A model generated the notes under the pieces. The model made no database searches, had not been told where the DNA came from, and saw only the letters and a program-made list of their open reading frames with translations. Made by a program: the position numbers and the translations under genes. A stretch of DNA of 64,000 bases, from positions 16,213 through 80,212 of the forward strand of contig NZ_JBLWFS010000020.1 of assembly GCF_048323755.1 (NCBI RefSeq), given 5' to 3'. Below, in pieces: positions 18,193 to 26,565 of the stretch (positions within the stretch are counted from its first letter, which is position 1; every line of letters starts with the position of its first letter). The DNA is from Alkalihalobacterium sp048323755 (GTDB taxonomy: Bacteria > Bacillota > Bacilli > Bacillales > Bacillaceae_F).

Positions 18193-19365
18193 TTAACTGA
18201 TAAATTCCGTAAAGCCTAATATAAAAATAACCCATATACCTATTAGCATATGTGAAACACAAACACCGACGAATGACTTTTGCTTGGCAAACATCCAACC
18301 CCAGAATAAACCTGGAATAAAAGCCGAAAGTGCAAATAACGTCCCGATATGAGAGTGAGCCATGGCAAAAAGTAAATTCGATAGAATAATTGATTTCATA
18401 TGCTTTCCTTTTGACCCTGGTAAAAATCGATAAAGGGCCGATTGCAAGCCCGCTCTCGCAATAAATTCTTGAACGACAGAAAATAGAATGTAAACAATAA
18501 TGGTTAGTAAAAAGATAGAAAAACTAAAGCCTATTTCAGAAAACGCAGCAGTTGGATTAAATAATGCAATATCAGCAAATGCCGGTATAAAAGTAATAAG
18601 GCCCCATTTCAAAACCAGGAAAAAGAATAATACAGGCAGCGTAAGAAGAATAGCGTCTTTTACATGAACCTTCCATTTGTCCAGCGATAAACCGAAGGAC
18701 TTTAACGGATATCCACTTTGCTTTAAGATCGTATACATAACAAACGCAAACCCGATTAATAACGCAACATCAACAAATGTAGACACCCCGTGATAATCAA
18801 CAAAGTGAGTAAGCGACATAAGCATAAGTGTATAAATCGATAGAACGACTAATAAATTCGTAGCTAGTAACCCTAGGGCTTTATAGGATTTCAACTCCTT
18901 TTGTTGTCTTGCTTCTTTTTCTAGCATCATTTCATTCTTATGCTGTACTTCTAACGAAAGCTGCTTCACCATCTTCCGTAACAATTTTACTTGTAAACTT
19001 TTATAGTTAGGATTATTTAATAGATTTGTAACGTTAATTTTAATTAACAAGGAAGGTTGTCTCGTCCTAACAGCAGTGGTTGAACCATGACCACCAACCT
19101 CTGCTAGATCCCCAATAAAATCACCATCGTTTAAGACGGTTACTAACTGTTCGTGTTCTCTCTGTTCTTTATATAGGCCAACACTGCCAGTTTTGATGAT
19201 ATATAAAGACGGTTCAGGATCTCCTTCACGAACGATATATTCGTCTTTTTCGGTCATCATTACTTTTGAATGTTGAGTGATAATGTTAACCTCATCATCA
19301 GTAAACTCCGCCCCAAACGGATTATGTTTAATTTCATGATATACATTAAAAGTTTTACTGCTCAT
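18193..19365 (-). CDS. Fusion of cyclic-nucleotide-binding-like domain with CPBP (CAAX/Abi) intramembrane protease
   Basis: A 390-residue two-domain protein. Residues about 15-115 form a cNMP-binding (Crp-type) beta-roll, with EYIVREGDPEPSLYIIKTGSVGLY as its typical strands; the phosphate-binding cassette is altered (GDLAEVGGHGSTTAV lacks the usual arginine). A charged helix (about 130-160) links to eight or so membrane segments. These carry CPBP motifs: QEFIAR (E300, R304; the first Glu of EExxxR is Gln), FAMAH (H337) and HMLIG (H372). CPBP proteins are glutamic intramembrane proteases or scaffolds. AGGAG precedes the ATG. A sensor-gated membrane protease is inferred. Confidence 0.85.
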   Translation of the reverse strand: MSSKTFNVYHEIKHNPFGAEFTDDEVNIITQHSKVMMTEKDEYIVREGDPEPSLYIIKTGSVGLYKEQREHEQLVTVLNDGDFIGDLAEVGGHGSTTAVRTRQPSLLIKINVTNLLNNPNYKSLQVKLLRKMVKQLSLEVQHKNEMMLEKEARQQKELKSYKALGLLATNLLVVLSIYTLMLMSLTHFVDYHGVSTFVDVALLIGFAFVMYTILKQSGYPLKSFGLSLDKWKVHVKDAILLTLPVLFFFLVLKWGLITFIPAFADIALFNPTAAFSEIGFSFSIFLLTIIVYILFSVVQEFIARAGLQSALYRFLPGSKGKHMKSIILSNLLFAMAHSHIGTLFALSAFIPGLFWGWMFAKQKSFVGVCVSHMLIGIWVIFILGFTEFIS

Positions 19366-19512
19366 AGTAACCCGCTCCTAGTTTCGCAAGAGATGTTATT
19401 TTAGTCATACCTTTAATTATAGTAGATGCAATGGGGCAAATATAGTAGGTACGAGACAGCAATATTTAGTAATGTAGAAGGATATTAGAAACTAGGATTG
19501 GGGATAATTTAC

Positions 19513-19557
19513 TAAAAAAATAGATTGTTATCAAAAAGGTACATGGCAACAATCTAT
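19513..19557 (-). terminator. Terminator of the small coiled-coil gene
   Basis: On the minus strand AATAGATTGTT pairs with AACAATCTATT and runs into TTTTTTT. Confidence 0.85.
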
Positions 19558-19589
19558 TCTCATTTTACGAGCCTAAATTGAGGGAAATC

Positions 19590-19847
19590 TTACAGTTCGT
19601 CTAATTCTTCAAGAACTGCTGGATTGAATAAGGAATGTGACATTGATTGATCAATCTGTTCTAGAGGCAAATCACCAGTATAGGATTTGATTTCATGCTC
19701 AATCTTTCTTATATCTTCCATAACCACATCGTAAGCGTCAGTATCATTCTCTAGTTCAGTTATTTTGTTTTGCAACATTTGTCTTGTTTCCATTAAAATA
19801 TGTAAATCTTGTAACTTTTCAACATAAGTTAATTCTCTTTCCATCAT
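19590..19847 (-). CDS. Small coiled-coil hypothetical protein
   Basis: An 85-residue acidic, helical protein (MMERELTYVEKLQDLHILMETRQMLQ... ) with heptad spacing through residues 8-55. It has a very strong AGGAGGAGG site and its own terminator, so it is expressed alone. Either of the two initial ATGs could be used. I do not recognise the family; no catalytic or metal-binding motif is visible. Confidence 0.65.
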   Translation of the reverse strand: MMERELTYVEKLQDLHILMETRQMLQNKITELENDTDAYDVVMEDIRKIEHEIKSYTGDLPLEQIDQSMSHSLFNPAVLEELDEL

Positions 19848-19934
19848 ATCCCTCCTCCTTTGTTATACTTTCCAATTTTTTGATTAAATATGTATTTCTT
19901 GTTTAATGTTGAGGCATTTCTACTAAATGTTAAA

Positions 19935-19962
19935 AGCTATCCCGAATAAATACGGGATAGCT
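19935..19962 (-). terminator. Terminator of the catabolic operon
   Basis: AGCTATCCCG pairs with CGGGATAGCT over an 8-nt loop; on the minus strand TTTTAAC follows. It lies just after the FAH-family stop codon. Confidence 0.75.
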
Positions 19963-19971
19963 CAGTAGTGA

Positions 19972-20880
19972 TTAGATGATTTTATTTTTTAAAGTACCTA
20001 AATGTTCAATCTCTAGCTCCACTTTATCTCCAGGTTCTAACCACCTATGGACTTCATTACCTAATTCAAGAATACAACCCGAACCGACTGTTCCAGAACC
20101 AAAAATCTCTCCACAATGAAGTGGAACTCCAGCAGATGCTCTCTCAATCATTTGGCCAAAAGTATAATACATGGTTTGAGCATTTCCTTCTGACAAAAGC
20201 TTCCCGTTTACTTTTGCGGTCATACGGAGGTTAAATTTATCTCCGCTACGGTATGGCTCTAATTCGTCTTTTGTTATAATATATGGCCCTATCGATGTAG
20301 CAAAGTCTTTACCCTTAGCTGGACCTAAACCAATTTGCATTTCTTTCATTTGCAAATCCCTTGCTGACCAATCATTTAATATTGTATAACCAAAAATATA
20401 GTCATCAGCTTCTTCCGCTTTAATATCTCTGCCATCTTTACCGATTATACATGCAATCTCCAATTCATAATCAAGCATTCTACAGGTTGGAGGCCTTTCT
20501 ACATCTTCTTCAGGACCCTTTAAAACTAAGTGATTCGTAAAGTAAAAGGCAGGAATTTCATACCAAGCTTCGGACATTTTTATCTTACTTCTCTTGGTAG
20601 CATTCACCACATGCTCTTCAAACGCCATAAAGTCTCTTACACTTGGAGGAATTGGTATTGGTGTTGTCAGTTGTACTTCGTCAAAGTTATACGATGGTTC
20701 TATGAGATGTCTATTAATTTCGTTTGCTAACGGCAAATACTCTTCGTTAAGCTTTATAAATTCCAGTAAGTTACTTGGTAATTGGCCTTTACTAACCTCT
20801 TGCATATCTGCCACGCCATTACCTAAAATCCACCCTGATCTAAGGTCACCATTAGCATGTCTATATGTTACAAGTTTCAT
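19972..20880 (-). CDS. Fumarylacetoacetate hydrolase (FAH) family enzyme
   Basis: A 302-residue enzyme of the FAH superfamily, which includes acylpyruvases, oxaloacetate decarboxylases and 2-hydroxyhepta-2,4-diene-1,7-dioate isomerases. The metal-binding core is seen in RMLDYELEIACIIGKDGRDI and the following NDWSARDLQ, with GKDFATSIGP and the C-terminal GTVGSGC also typical. The ATG at 20880 follows AAAGGAGAG; the reading frame extends 36 codons upstream into the symporter gene without a site. It is the last gene of a four-gene cluster and probably cleaves or decarboxylates the keto-acid product of the pathway. The substrate is not known. Confidence 0.9.
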   Translation of the reverse strand: MKLVTYRHANGDLRSGWILGNGVADMQEVSKGQLPSNLLEFIKLNEEYLPLANEINRHLIEPSYNFDEVQLTTPIPIPPSVRDFMAFEEHVVNATKRSKIKMSEAWYEIPAFYFTNHLVLKGPEEDVERPPTCRMLDYELEIACIIGKDGRDIKAEEADDYIFGYTILNDWSARDLQMKEMQIGLGPAKGKDFATSIGPYIITKDELEPYRSGDKFNLRMTAKVNGKLLSEGNAQTMYYTFGQMIERASAGVPLHCGEIFGSGTVGSGCILELGNEVHRWLEPGDKVELEIEHLGTLKNKII

Positions 20881-20893
20881 TAAGCACTCTCCT

Positions 20894-22873
20894 TTATATA
20901 CTAGAATGTTGAATTGTAGTTGGTGGATATTTATTGACGAGACGTTTACCTGTTTCAGTAATAGTAACTTTCCGTCTCCAAACACCAAATTCTTTTACAT
21001 GATTTTGTTTTATGAGTTTTGCTAAAACGACAGAAGCCTTTAAAGAATCGTACTCTTGTTGTTTTAAATATTTTTGCAACACATCGGTTCCCTCATTTAG
21101 CTTTTGTAAGAATAAAATATCTTCAAACGATACATTGTCTTCACTCATTCTTTTTTGCTCATTTGTTAACGAAAAGTACTTTTTTGCATCTTTAGCTAGC
21201 TCAAATGTATAAAATCCAGGCCCTGTATATTTTTGTCTAGTAATTAATCTTTTTTGATCTAAACTCTCAACAATCTTATTACTAACAGAAGAATCCACTC
21301 CGAGCATATCACTCACTTCGGCCATCGTGTTGTAACCAAAGTGGATGAGTTTTAAGACTGATTTTTCATCTTCATTCACTTCAATAGGGTCAATTACACT
21401 TTCTTCCTTCCAATCCTTTGCACCATAATAATTAGGTTTTGTCACTAAACTAATTAATATAGTGGCGGTTAATGTAACTACTAAACCTACTACTCCAATA
21501 TGAGTATATTGAGCAATGTTAAAGATACCTGCCAAATCTAAGACGGTAAATAGAATTAATACAAATATTCCGAGGATTGCTCCCCAAAAAGCCCCTTGAA
21601 TGGATGTACGTTTCCACCAAATACCTAAAAATACTAAAATTGATGGTGGTCCGAGCCATGCAGTGGAGAATGCAAATAAGTATAGTGGTCCCCCAGGATA
21701 AAAACAGAGTAACCAGACAAGTAAACCTAAAATGAGTGTAATAACTTTTGATGGGGTCGTTAATTGTTTTGAAGTGGCATTAGGTTTAAAGTACCGCTGA
21801 TAGAAATCACGAACAGCTGTACTCGATGCTCCAATTAATGCTGTAGTTGATGTGGAAATTGAAGCTGCTAAAGCTCCTGTTAATGCGAGGGCTGCAATAC
21901 CTACTGGAATGACTGTTAAGACAACACCAAACGCTGACATTGGATTAGCGGTTCCATTTGGTGCAAATTGATCTGCAAACATACTGCCTGCAAATAGTCC
22001 GATAAAAGCTAAAATGAGAGTTGGAATAAATAACAGTAATGCCCCATAGACAAAAGAAAGTTTTGCCGTTCTTTCACTTCTAGTTGAAGAAACACGCAAC
22101 CAATAGTAGTTATTTCCCCATACTAAAAAGCAAGCAAATAATACAATAAAAGTTAGAATACTAGGATACTTAAGAGAAAATATCGACATTTGTGCATTAG
22201 CAAATCCACTAGTCCAATAACTAAAATCACCCGCCCAGTTACTGCTAATGAAACTCGTGCCTCCAAATTGAGTGAGGACTGTAATAAATAGTACTGGCAG
22301 AGCAATTAAGCCGATACACATTTGAATAAAATCAGTTAACGTAACAGCCCAAAACCCTCCAATATACGTAAATAAGAGGAACATAAAAAAGATAACCGAT
22401 AACGTCCAAATAATCGGCCACCCTGTAAAACCAGTTGCAACCATCGCCATGGACACAACATTATTGGCCATAATACCAAGCAGTCCAAGAATAGTTGTCA
22501 CTGTAATTAGGGTTCTTGTCTTAGCGTCATACCTCATTTCCAGCCATTCGGATAACGTATGAGCTCCTGAACGTCTAATGTAGGGAGCAAAAATAATCCC
22601 ATATAATGCTAAGCCCCCAATGGCATATACAAGCCCAAACCCAAGTGATCCCCAAAATCCGGTTGTGAGAGCCAGCCCTGGAATAAGCGTAATCATCGTT
22701 CCTGCAAATCCGATCGCAGCAACCCCGAAAACATTAATTAACAAACTTACTTCTCGGCCTGCAATAAAATAATCATTCGAGCCTGTGATCCATTTTTTCG
22801 TAATGAAACCACCATACAACAGAATGATGATGAAAATGACACTATATAAAAGAAAGATCATATTAAAACTCAT
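20894..22873 (-). CDS. Sodium:solute symporter (SSS family) with C-terminal tandem winged-helix-like tail
   Basis: A 659-residue protein. Residues 1-~478 are a 13-segment SSS transporter (NDYFIAGREVS, GFAGTMITLIPGLALTTGFWGSLG, GALAASISTSTTALIGASS). An unusual ~180-residue soluble tail follows. Residues ~502-570 (EKSVLKLIHFGYNTMAEVSDMLGVDSSVSNKIVESLDQKRLI) read as a winged helix-turn-helix; ~585-650 (KASVVLAKLIKQNHVKEFGVWRRKVTITETGKRLV) look like a second wing-containing domain. GGGAGA precedes the ATG. It is the transporter of the catabolic operon, 13 bp from the FAH gene and 15 bp from the cyclase gene. Whether the tail binds DNA or gates transport is unknown. Confidence 0.88.
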   Translation of the reverse strand: MSFNMIFLLYSVIFIIILLYGGFITKKWITGSNDYFIAGREVSLLINVFGVAAIGFAGTMITLIPGLALTTGFWGSLGFGLVYAIGGLALYGIIFAPYIRRSGAHTLSEWLEMRYDAKTRTLITVTTILGLLGIMANNVVSMAMVATGFTGWPIIWTLSVIFFMFLLFTYIGGFWAVTLTDFIQMCIGLIALPVLFITVLTQFGGTSFISSNWAGDFSYWTSGFANAQMSIFSLKYPSILTFIVLFACFLVWGNNYYWLRVSSTRSERTAKLSFVYGALLLFIPTLILAFIGLFAGSMFADQFAPNGTANPMSAFGVVLTVIPVGIAALALTGALAASISTSTTALIGASSTAVRDFYQRYFKPNATSKQLTTPSKVITLILGLLVWLLCFYPGGPLYLFAFSTAWLGPPSILVFLGIWWKRTSIQGAFWGAILGIFVLILFTVLDLAGIFNIAQYTHIGVVGLVVTLTATILISLVTKPNYYGAKDWKEESVIDPIEVNEDEKSVLKLIHFGYNTMAEVSDMLGVDSSVSNKIVESLDQKRLITRQKYTGPGFYTFELAKDAKKYFSLTNEQKRMSEDNVSFEDILFLQKLNEGTDVLQKYLKQQEYDSLKASVVLAKLIKQNHVKEFGVWRRKVTITETGKRLVNKYPPTTIQHSSI

Positions 22874-22888
22874 ATTCTATCTCCCTTC

Positions 22889-23659
22889 TTAATCAAAAAT
22901 TGCTACTGGTCTCGCCCAACCTCCGCTTGCGCCTTTAATTTTTACTGGAAAGACAGCCACTTTAAATCCAAAACGTTGTGGTAATTGATCTAAATTAGCT
23001 AGTTTCTCAATTTGACAGTATTCTTGTTCCTTACCTGCAAAATGAGCTGCCCAAAGTACTCCTTCTCTAGGATTTTGGAGATAATCCTTAGCTTGTAAAT
23101 ACAACGGGATATCCCACCCCCATCCATCTGTACCCATGACTTTAATACCTTTACTCATCAACCACTTGGTTGCATCCGCTGATACTCCTGCATGGACACT
23201 TGCATAGTTTTCTTGATAGTATTTTTTATCTGCATCTGTCCGAATAAGTACGATATCATATGGTTTTAATTCATAATTCATTTCCTTTAACTGACTCTCT
23301 AAATCCTCTATTTGAATTTCATAGCCTTCTGCCTTCATGCTAAAATCAAACAATACTCCATTACCGTAAAACCATTCTAAAGGCAGTTCATCTATCGTTC
23401 TTGATCGTTCTCCATTCGTTTTTGAAGCATAATGCCAAGGCGCATCGACATGAGTCCCTGTATGTGTAGATAATGTAATTGTTTCAACTGCCCATGCCTC
23501 GCCGTCAGGAAAATCTTCTGCCTTTAGCCCAAGTAGCTGCGCTGCCTGTTCGGCTCCTTCCTTATGTTCAGAATAAGAGATTTGCGGTGGAAACGGCTCC
23601 TTCGCTTCACTATCCAAGGGTACACTGAGATCAATAATTCTCAACTGATTTCTGTTCAT
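22889..23659 (-). CDS. Cyclase-family metal-dependent hydrolase (kynurenine formamidase/isatin hydrolase-like)
   Basis: A 256-residue enzyme of the cyclase/KynB family. The metal-binding signature HTGTHVDAPWH is at about residues 66-76. Members hydrolyse amides, lactams or lactones such as N-formylkynurenine and isatin using Mn or Zn. Here it opens a cluster with a sodium symporter and an FAH-family enzyme. No other tryptophan-degradation gene is present, so a different cyclic amide or ester substrate is likely. GGAGGAAGAT precedes the ATG. A cre site lies 40 bases upstream of the start. Confidence 0.88.
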   Translation of the reverse strand: MNRNQLRIIDLSVPLDSEAKEPFPPQISYSEHKEGAEQAAQLLGLKAEDFPDGEAWAVETITLSTHTGTHVDAPWHYASKTNGERSRTIDELPLEWFYGNGVLFDFSMKAEGYEIQIEDLESQLKEMNYELKPYDIVLIRTDADKKYYQENYASVHAGVSADATKWLMSKGIKVMGTDGWGWDIPLYLQAKDYLQNPREGVLWAAHFAGKEQEYCQIEKLANLDQLPQRFGFKVAVFPVKIKGASGGWARPVAIFD

Positions 23660-23698
23660 ATCTTCCTCCTTAAGTTTATTTTTTGAATAGAGCTTAAT

Positions 23699-23712
23699 AG
23701 AAAGCGCTTACA
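23699..23712 (-). promoter_or_regulatory. CcpA-binding (cre) site
   Basis: The minus strand reads TGTAAGCGCTTTCT, which fits the cre consensus TGWAARCGYTWNCW at every position. It lies between a possible TTGCAA -35 and TCTATT -10 of the cyclase operon, so carbon catabolite repression is expected. Confidence 0.75.
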
Positions 23713-23784
23713 TTTTTCTTGCAAAGAAATTAAGTTGATACGTTTTCCTATACTTAAACTTAATCACCTCCTTTAAGATTAATG

Positions 23785-24591
23785 CTAAAAGTCATCTATT
23801 AACTTTTCTAGTTGTTCCCCGTATAATTTCTTTAAATCCTGATCAAAATCATTCATTATTCTATTCACATAAATATCATGTCTAATATAATTTCGTGTTG
23901 TCTTAACCATTGACTGATGACTAGATACAACTCCACTAGACTTCGCTGACTTAGCCTCCAAGACAATTACTTTTTTATCATCAAGAACAATACTTAATTC
24001 TCCGAAATGACGGTCATCAACTTTTGTACTTGGATAATGAAAAAAGTGACTCCAAGGAATTGGGGTTGTGGTTTGATCGAATATCATAGTGACAACTTTT
24101 ACCCCACGTTTCTGTGCAGCTGCTAAGTGAGATATAAGCGCATCAAATTCTTTTGCCCAGCAACTCATTATGATTTCCTGACTCGACTGGTCAATTTCAT
24201 TTTTAATTACTTCAATCGAAGTTTCATATCCTTCCATATGAAACAATTCGCTCCATTCTTCGTCACTGCTATTCGAAATCTGTTCCAAGGATGTGTGAAG
24301 TAAATTTAAATTCTCAGTAAACTCTTTTTCAAATGATGTTAACAAATCTTCATAAGGTAACGGACTATAACGCTTACTTGTTGATTTATCTCCACTTTTT
24401 ACTAGGAAGACATAGCCTTTTTCTTGCATTTTCCTTAATGTTTCGTATACTTTGGGTCCTGGTACCCCAGAAGATTTAGCTATCATATTCCCATTAGCGG
24501 GGTAACTTTTTAACAAGGATAGGTAAACCTTTGCTTCATATTCAGTAAAACCATTGTTCTTTAATGAGTTTATAATATTCTGATTTTTCAT
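23785..24591 (-). CDS. TrmB-family transcriptional regulator
   Basis: A 268-residue regulator. The N-terminal winged helix is typical of TrmB: LKNNGFTEYEAKVYLSLLKSYPANGNMIAKSSGVPGPKVYETLRKMQEKGYV. The C-terminal half resembles the phospholipase-D-like effector domain of the family. The ATG at 24591 follows AGGTG; the longer start overlaps it. The gene lies just upstream of and in line with the cyclase-symporter-FAH genes, so it very likely controls them. A palindrome over its own upstream region suggests autoregulation. Confidence 0.88.
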   Translation of the reverse strand: MKNQNIINSLKNNGFTEYEAKVYLSLLKSYPANGNMIAKSSGVPGPKVYETLRKMQEKGYVFLVKSGDKSTSKRYSPLPYEDLLTSFEKEFTENLNLLHTSLEQISNSSDEEWSELFHMEGYETSIEVIKNEIDQSSQEIIMSCWAKEFDALISHLAAAQKRGVKVVTMIFDQTTTPIPWSHFFHYPSTKVDDRHFGELSIVLDDKKVIVLEAKSAKSSGVVSSHQSMVKTTRNYIRHDIYVNRIMNDFDQDLKKLYGEQLEKLIDDF

Positions 24592-24613
24592 AATATTCAC
24601 CTGAATTGTATTT

Positions 24614-24629
24614 TACTACTAGGGTAGTA
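24614..24629. promoter_or_regulatory. Palindromic candidate operator upstream of the TrmB gene
   Basis: TACTAC-TAGG-GTAGTA is a perfect 6-bp inverted repeat with a 4-bp spacer, 22 bp upstream of the start codon. Position and symmetry suit autoregulation by the TrmB protein. Confidence 0.5.
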
Positions 24630-24694
24630 TGATGTCAATAATATATTAGAAAAAATATCCTCTTTTAACCTCAACATAAAATTTTCATTATAAT

Positions 24695-24955
24695 TTAACT
24701 ACTTAATATATCAACCTTTCTTAGCAATCTCTGTTCACCTTCAATTTTTCCACCATCATTATAAACCGTACCATCAATTGAATTATATATACTGACTGTT
24801 GAATGTTTTCTTAGGTACAGATCACCTGTCAGTTCAGCGTACAAAAATAGCTTTGCCCCACTTAGTACCTGAATGTCACCCTTTACTTTCCCTTTAATGA
24901 TCGTATCTACTTCAATGATTGCATCACTTAAGTTATTACCGATAATAAGTTTCAA
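24695..24955 (-). CDS. Bactofilin-like beta-solenoid protein
   Basis: An 86-residue protein made almost entirely of short beta repeats: IIKGKVKGDIQVLSGAKLFLYAELTGDLYLRKHSTVSIYNSIDG. This is the pattern of bactofilin/polymer-forming right-handed beta-helices, here only about half the usual domain length. AAAGGAG lies nine bases before the TTG at 24955; an ATG and a GTG a few codons earlier are too close to that site. It is monocistronic. A self-assembling or surface-coating role is possible but unproven. Confidence 0.6.
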   Translation of the reverse strand: MKLIIGNNLSDAIIEVDTIIKGKVKGDIQVLSGAKLFLYAELTGDLYLRKHSTVSIYNSIDGTVYNDGGKIEGEQRLLRKVDILSS

Positions 24956-25170
24956 TATCACCATCTCCTTTAATCAAACAAACATTAACTCTATTAGAAT
25001 TAATCGCTGAAGCCTCTCTTTTGTTACACAAAATTTAAAATTTTTTATTACGCTCAGCAATCAATTATCTGTTTTCTTCCAAAATAAAATATAATTTAGA
25101 AATTTTCGTAACAAGTTTACGTTTTAAAAGATTAATAGAATTGAATAAATTAATAAGGAGGAATTATTTC

Positions 25171-25668
25171 ATGTTTCTAATTCAAAGAACGAGCTTTTTG
25201 TTTTGTTTATTTTCTCTAGCTGTTTTCACCTGGACTACAAGTACATTTGCGGTTGAAGAACAGTTGGAGCCTGGTGCTTTAACTCCCCCACCGCCAATTG
25301 AACTTGATGAAGATATTGGGGACTTCAATATAATGTATAGTTCTTTATCTTCTCTCATTAGTAATGCATTTAGCAGTATTTCAAGAAATAATAATACGGT
25401 TAGGGTTTCGGGGGATACGTATACGACCAGGACGGTAGATGAATTACGACTTACTCTTGATATTCAACGGTGGGATGGCTCTAAGTGGAATACGATAGGT
25501 TCAAGAGGACCCTTTATCGATTATAATTGGTATTTCACTTCTGCCTCACAGAGTTATACAGTCACAAAAGGTTATTATTACCGTGCACGTACTGTACACT
25601 ATATTCGGTCCGGCAGATCTACCGAACAAGTCACACGTTACAGTAGACATATATTAGTTCCGCTATAA
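25171..25668 (+). CDS. Secreted hypothetical protein with beta-rich domain (DUF6147-like)
   Basis: A 165-residue exported protein. The ATG at 25171 follows GGAGG; its first ~28 residues are a signal peptide ending near TFA-VE. A proline-rich linker (ALTPPPPIELDED) leads to a serine/tyrosine-rich beta domain with repeated WDGSKWNTIGS, YTVTKGYYYRARTVHY patterns, as in small secreted Firmicute proteins that I recall as DUF6147-like. No catalytic residues stand out. The gene is alone and ends at a GC-rich hairpin. Family match is from memory. Confidence 0.65.
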   Translation: MFLIQRTSFLFCLFSLAVFTWTTSTFAVEEQLEPGALTPPPPIELDEDIGDFNIMYSSLSSLISNAFSSISRNNNTVRVSGDTYTTRTVDELRLTLDIQRWDGSKWNTIGSRGPFIDYNWYFTSASQSYTVTKGYYYRARTVHYIRSGRSTEQVTRYSRHILVPL

Positions 25669-25706
25669 AAGATGAACTAGATGCCAAAAGAAGAAAAGAG
25701 CAAAAC

Positions 25707-25747
25707 AAAGCCCAGCCTACGACCTTAGACGGTATCGGCAGGGCTTT
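25707..25747. terminator. Terminator between convergent genes
   Basis: AAAGCCCAGCC pairs with GGCAGGGCTTT (one mismatch) across an ~18-nt loop; the ends are A- and T-rich. Confidence 0.65.
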
Positions 25748-25770
25748 AACTATTTAATAGCAATCCAACA

Positions 25771-26565
25771 CTACTTTAACTGTTTGGCAAAATCCATCGC
25801 TTCCTCTTCTGACAACGCTCCAAAAATCGTAATATAATTATCCCCTGAGATATACTCTAAATTAATAATGTTATTGGACACGACTACGGTTGCTGGGACA
25901 TGTCCGATCATCACTTTTCTCACTTCAGCCTGATCTAGATTATATTCAATACTTCTACTAAAGTGTTCAGGTATTTTTTCTTGCAAAATAGAAAACCAAA
26001 CTTCCCCATTGGAATAAGCTAATTCTACCTTCTCAACACCAATCTCTTGAGAAGTCGTCCATACTCTTACTTTTTCTAGCTCATATGATCCAAACAACTT
26101 ATCTTCTACGGGAAAGAAAGCATCAAAATTAACCCTCTCTTTAGCTTCGTCTAACTCAACTTCTTTTATTTGGGATTCCGTTACAATGGCTTCTCGTTCA
26201 TTTTCATCCAGCAAAAACGCTTCACCTGGGGCTGGAGTTAGTGCTGCTCCTTCTTCCGTTTGGTCAGTTTGTACGACGAATTGAACGACATTGTCTTTCC
26301 ATTGATTGACGACATGAACGACACTTGAGAAAGCGGAAGATCCAGTTGGGCTCGCTAAAAATACAACCAATAAAAGGCTAGCGGCTAATAAACCGCTGTA
26401 TTTTTTCAGACTATTTTTTTTCATTTGAACTTGCTGTTCTTTCTCTAGTTCAAGTTGAATACGGTTCCATGTTTCTTCTTTATCGGGTAGAGGAATGTTC
26501 GTATCATTGAATGCCTTATTTGCTGCATTTTTAATAGCTTTATCCCATTTTGGATTGTTCATCAT
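25771..26565 (-). CDS. Membrane-anchored anti-sigma factor (DUF4367-like C-terminus)
   Basis: A 264-residue protein encoded directly after an ECF sigma factor, overlapping its gene by 26 bp. The first ~50 residues are a charged cytoplasmic region (WDKAIKNAANKAFNDTNIPLPDKEETWNRI) that should bind the sigma factor. One membrane segment follows (about 55-75), then an external domain whose final part (LEYISGDNYITIFGALSEEEAMDFAKQL) resembles DUF4367. GAGGGGG precedes the start. It probably holds the sigma factor inactive until an envelope signal arrives; the signal is unknown. Confidence 0.82.
   Translation of the reverse strand: MMNNPKWDKAIKNAANKAFNDTNIPLPDKEETWNRIQLELEKEQQVQMKKNSLKKYSGLLAASLLLVVFLASPTGSSAFSSVVHVVNQWKDNVVQFVVQTDQTEEGAALTPAPGEAFLLDENEREAIVTESQIKEVELDEAKERVNFDAFFPVEDKLFGSYELEKVRVWTTSQEIGVEKVELAYSNGEVWFSILQEKIPEHFSRSIEYNLDQAEVRKVMIGHVPATVVVSNNIINLEYISGDNYITIFGALSEEEAMDFAKQLK

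Noticed and set aside
17987..18298. 103-codon minus-strand ORF
   Set aside because: It crosses the strong terminator at 18053-18096 and overlaps the CPBP gene in another frame.
23710..23767. Possible 19-codon leader peptide between the TrmB and cyclase genes
   Set aside because: Its GTG start lies directly on the AAAGGAG tract with no spacing, and the frame runs through the cre site; too weak to call.
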